A stretch of DNA of 64,000 nt, taken from the NCBI GenBank assembly GCA_963812675.1, contig CAWEWR010000007.1:841083-905082 (forward strand), written 5' to 3'. The notes under the pieces were generated by a model. The model was not told where the DNA came from and did not search any database. It saw only the letters and a program-made list of their open reading frames with translations. Made by a program: the position numbers and the translations under genes. Shown one piece after another: positions 62,637-64,000 of this stretch. Position 1 is the first letter of the stretch. The number at the start of each line of letters is the position of its first letter. This DNA comes from AP-15 sp963812675. Lineage in GTDB: Bacteria > Pseudomonadota > Alphaproteobacteria > ATCC43930 > CGMCC-115725.

Positions 62637-63728
62637 GTGGAGAAGCTTATCCGAATTGGTATGGATACGTCTAAGCAAGTCTTTCAGCTGCATGGTGTCA
62701 ACGCAGCGGAGGAGCCGGTGCTTCGCCGGAAGCTGCGGCGTAAGGAGATGGTGGCGTTTTTCCAGCGGCTTGAACCGACGGTGGTGGGGATCGAGGCCTG
62801 CGGCGGCGCGCACCACTGGGCCCGCGTTCTGCAGCAGTTTGACCACCAGGTGAAGCTGCTGCCGCCGCAATACGCCAAGGCCTACGTCAAGCGTGGCAAG
62901 AACGATGCGGCGGACGCCGAGGCGCTGTGCGAGGCGATGAGCCGGCCAACCATGCGGTTCGTGGCCGCCAAGACACCCGAGCAGCAAGCGGCGCAGATGC
63001 TGGTCGGGACGCGCGACCGGCTGATCCGTCGGCGCACCCAGCTGACCAAGGCGATTCGCGGTTATGCCGCGGAGTTTGGACTGATCGCGGCGCGTGGCGT
63101 CGACAAGATCGAGCCGTTGCTGGCACGCCTGCATAGCGAGCCGACGCTGCCGGCGCTCGCCCGCGAGCTGTTTGCCTGGCATGCCAAGGAATACGCCCAG
63201 TTGCAAGCGCAGCTGGAGGTGATCGACGCCAAGCTGATGACCTGGCACCGGCAGAACGAAGCAAGCCGGCGCCTGGTGAAGATCCCCGGCATCGGGCCGA
63301 TCGGCGCCACCCTGTTGGTCATAAAAGTCGCCCAACCCGAAGCCTTCCGATCCGGCCGGCATTTCGCGGCCTGGATCGGGCTGACACCAAAAGATCACTC
63401 GACGGCCGGCAAGACGCGGCTCGGCGGCATCACCCGCGCCGGCGATGAGGCCCCCTGTTCCTGCCAGGGGCAAGCTTTGCGCAGCGTACTAGTGGTCGGC
63501 GCGGCCGCGGTGATCCAGCAGGTGCGACGCGGCAAAGCTTACCCCGGGCAGGGAACAGCGGGCCATCCCTCGCCGTGGCTTGTCGAGCTGCTGAAGCGCA
63601 AGCCGCCCAAACTCGCTGCCGTGGCACTGGCCAACACGATGGCCCGCATCGCCTGGAAGCTGATGGTCAGCGGCCAGCCCTTCAATCCTGCCCATGTCAC
63701 CGCCACCGCGATCGACAAAGCGGCATAA
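62637..63728 (+). CDS. IS110/IS1111 transposase with two small in-frame insertions
   Basis: From GTG 62637 the product has 363 residues. The DEDD-type catalytic acids are in IRIGMDTSKQVFQLHG, VVGIEACGGAHHWARV and KRGKNDAADAEAL. The C-terminal transposase_20 part has LVKIPGIGPIGATLLVIKVA and HFAAWIGLTPKDHSTAGKTR. Relative to the family two inserts stand out: PCSCQGQ within DEALRSVL and AYPGQGTA within RRGKGHPSPWL. Both are encoded by the same short palindromic sequence in opposite orientations and keep the frame. The inserts lie in the region that holds the active-site serine, so activity is doubtful. A later ATG at 62659 is an alternative start. Confidence 0.87.
   Translation: MEKLIRIGMDTSKQVFQLHGVNAAEEPVLRRKLRRKEMVAFFQRLEPTVVGIEACGGAHHWARVLQQFDHQVKLLPPQYAKAYVKRGKNDAADAEALCEAMSRPTMRFVAAKTPEQQAAQMLVGTRDRLIRRRTQLTKAIRGYAAEFGLIAARGVDKIEPLLARLHSEPTLPALARELFAWHAKEYAQLQAQLEVIDAKLMTWHRQNEASRRLVKIPGIGPIGATLLVIKVAQPEAFRSGRHFAAWIGLTPKDHSTAGKTRLGGITRAGDEAPCSCQGQALRSVLVVGAAAVIQQVRRGKAYPGQGTAGHPSPWLVELLKRKPPKLAAVALANTMARIAWKLMVSGQPFNPAHVTATAIDKAA
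63452..63476. repeat. Short palindromic insertion in the IS110 transposase, copy A
   Basis: CCCCTG-TTCCTGC-CAGGGG followed by CAAGCT adds about 24 bp in frame between the codons for GDEA and LRSVL. The reverse complement of this copy matches copy B at 63533-63560, including the flank AAGCTTTGC. Confidence 0.75.
63533..63560. repeat. Short palindromic insertion in the IS110 transposase, copy B (inverted)
   Basis: GCAAAGCTTACCCC then GGGCAGGGAACAG is the inverted counterpart of copy A with about three differences over 27 bases. It adds 24 bp in frame between RRGK and GHPSPWL. The two copies could pair in the mRNA to form a long hairpin enclosing about 50 bases. Confidence 0.75.
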
Positions 63729-64000
63729 CCAGATCAGCGGGACGCGAGAGATCACATCCCGCTGACGCCGGAGCTTGCTCGAGACGGAGCAGATGGTGCG
63801 ATCGATCGATCCCAAACCCGAGACAATCCGCGGTGCCCAACGGTGTTCCATTACCGCTGCCGTGTTCGGAGCTCGGGTCGCGCAAACCATCTCGGCCAGC
63901 GGTCACGGGCGACCGCATCCAACCGGCCGGACATATGGCTGCAAGCGATCCGATCAAAACCCTGCGCCGCATCTTGCAAGCAGGGGGCCGTCCACATATG

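Larger units (their letters stand above)
62568..63995 (+). mobile_element. IS110-family (IS1111 group) insertion sequence
   Basis: The inverted sequences GTGGACGGCCCCTG (62568-62581) and CAGGGGGCCGTCCAC (63981-63995) lie near the two ends, as in the subterminal repeats of the IS1111 group. Between them is one transposase gene and a non-coding 3' part of about 250 bp, which in this family can hold a guide RNA. The true right tip may lie just past the window. It begins about 10-15 bp after the group IIC intron. Confidence 0.78.

Noticed and set aside
62199..63473. 424-codon minus-strand open frame over intron and IS110
   Set aside because: It crosses the boundary of two independent mobile elements and is antisense to two recognised genes.
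1..64000. tRNA, rRNA or riboswitch genes
   Set aside because: I looked for tRNA-like cloverleafs near the prophage and IS edges and for known riboswitch cores and found nothing I could support.

Overview
The window reads as a high-GC alphaproteobacterial chromosome segment, possibly Bradyrhizobium-like. The indications are an adenylate cyclase/TolB-like/TPR protein, an ERF and YqaJ prophage module, and ACAGGGAA repeats that I recall from rhizobial genomes. No rRNA or tRNA gene was seen, so the taxonomic placement is an inference.

Layout. (1) 1-9.5 kb is ordinary accessory metabolism: an enoyl-CoA hydratase cut by the window edge, an amidohydrolase, a VapBC toxin-antitoxin pair, a class III adenylate cyclase with an inverted relic of a second copy beside it, two luciferase-like oxidoreductases, an aldo/keto reductase and an RfbC-type sugar epimerase. 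(2) 9.5-17.2 kb is a decayed prophage. Read on the minus strand it runs DUF3489, ERF annealing protein, YqaJ exonuclease, HNH protein, DUF5681 and terminase. The last two are frameshifted. One side is closed by ACAGGGAA repeats, the other by an intact IS1380 element and an IS66 relic. (3) 17.3-59 kb is a large exopolysaccharide and cell-surface island. It holds an outer-membrane barrel, a VanZ-like protein, a Wza-type export lipoprotein, a polyprenyl glycosylphosphotransferase, a Wzc/GumC-type tyrosine kinase, a probable Wzy-like membrane protein, many GT2/GT4/GT-C glycosyltransferases, methyltransferases, a PEP-CTERM mini-protein, a LamG repeat protein coupled to two further genes, and a seven-gene minus-strand operon for GDP-D-glycero-D-manno-heptose. 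(4) 59.3-64 kb is a graveyard of mobile elements and gene fragments: a methyltransferase relic, a PQQ-dehydrogenase fragment, a group IIC intron with a broken reverse transcriptase, and an IS110/IS1111 element running to the end of the window.

How the genes work together. The glycosylphosphotransferase (34.8 kb) would load the first sugar on undecaprenyl phosphate. The many glycosyltransferases would extend the unit, and the Wzy-like protein, the Wzc-like kinase, the Wza-like lipoprotein and the barrel would polymerise and export it. The operon at 48.9-54.7 kb supplies an activated heptose, with its own transaldolase-type enzyme that could provide sedoheptulose 7-phosphate.

The most unusual signal is at the right end. 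Short GC-rich hairpins of 20-40 bp recur inside the group IIC intron, in its RNA part and in its reverse transcriptase, and a second hairpin type occurs twice in opposite orientation inside the IS110 transposase. Several of these interrupt conserved protein motifs, two or three of them without breaking the frame. They look like small palindromic parasites of mobile elements. Several genes in the window carry one-base frameshifts, which may be real decay or sequencing error.
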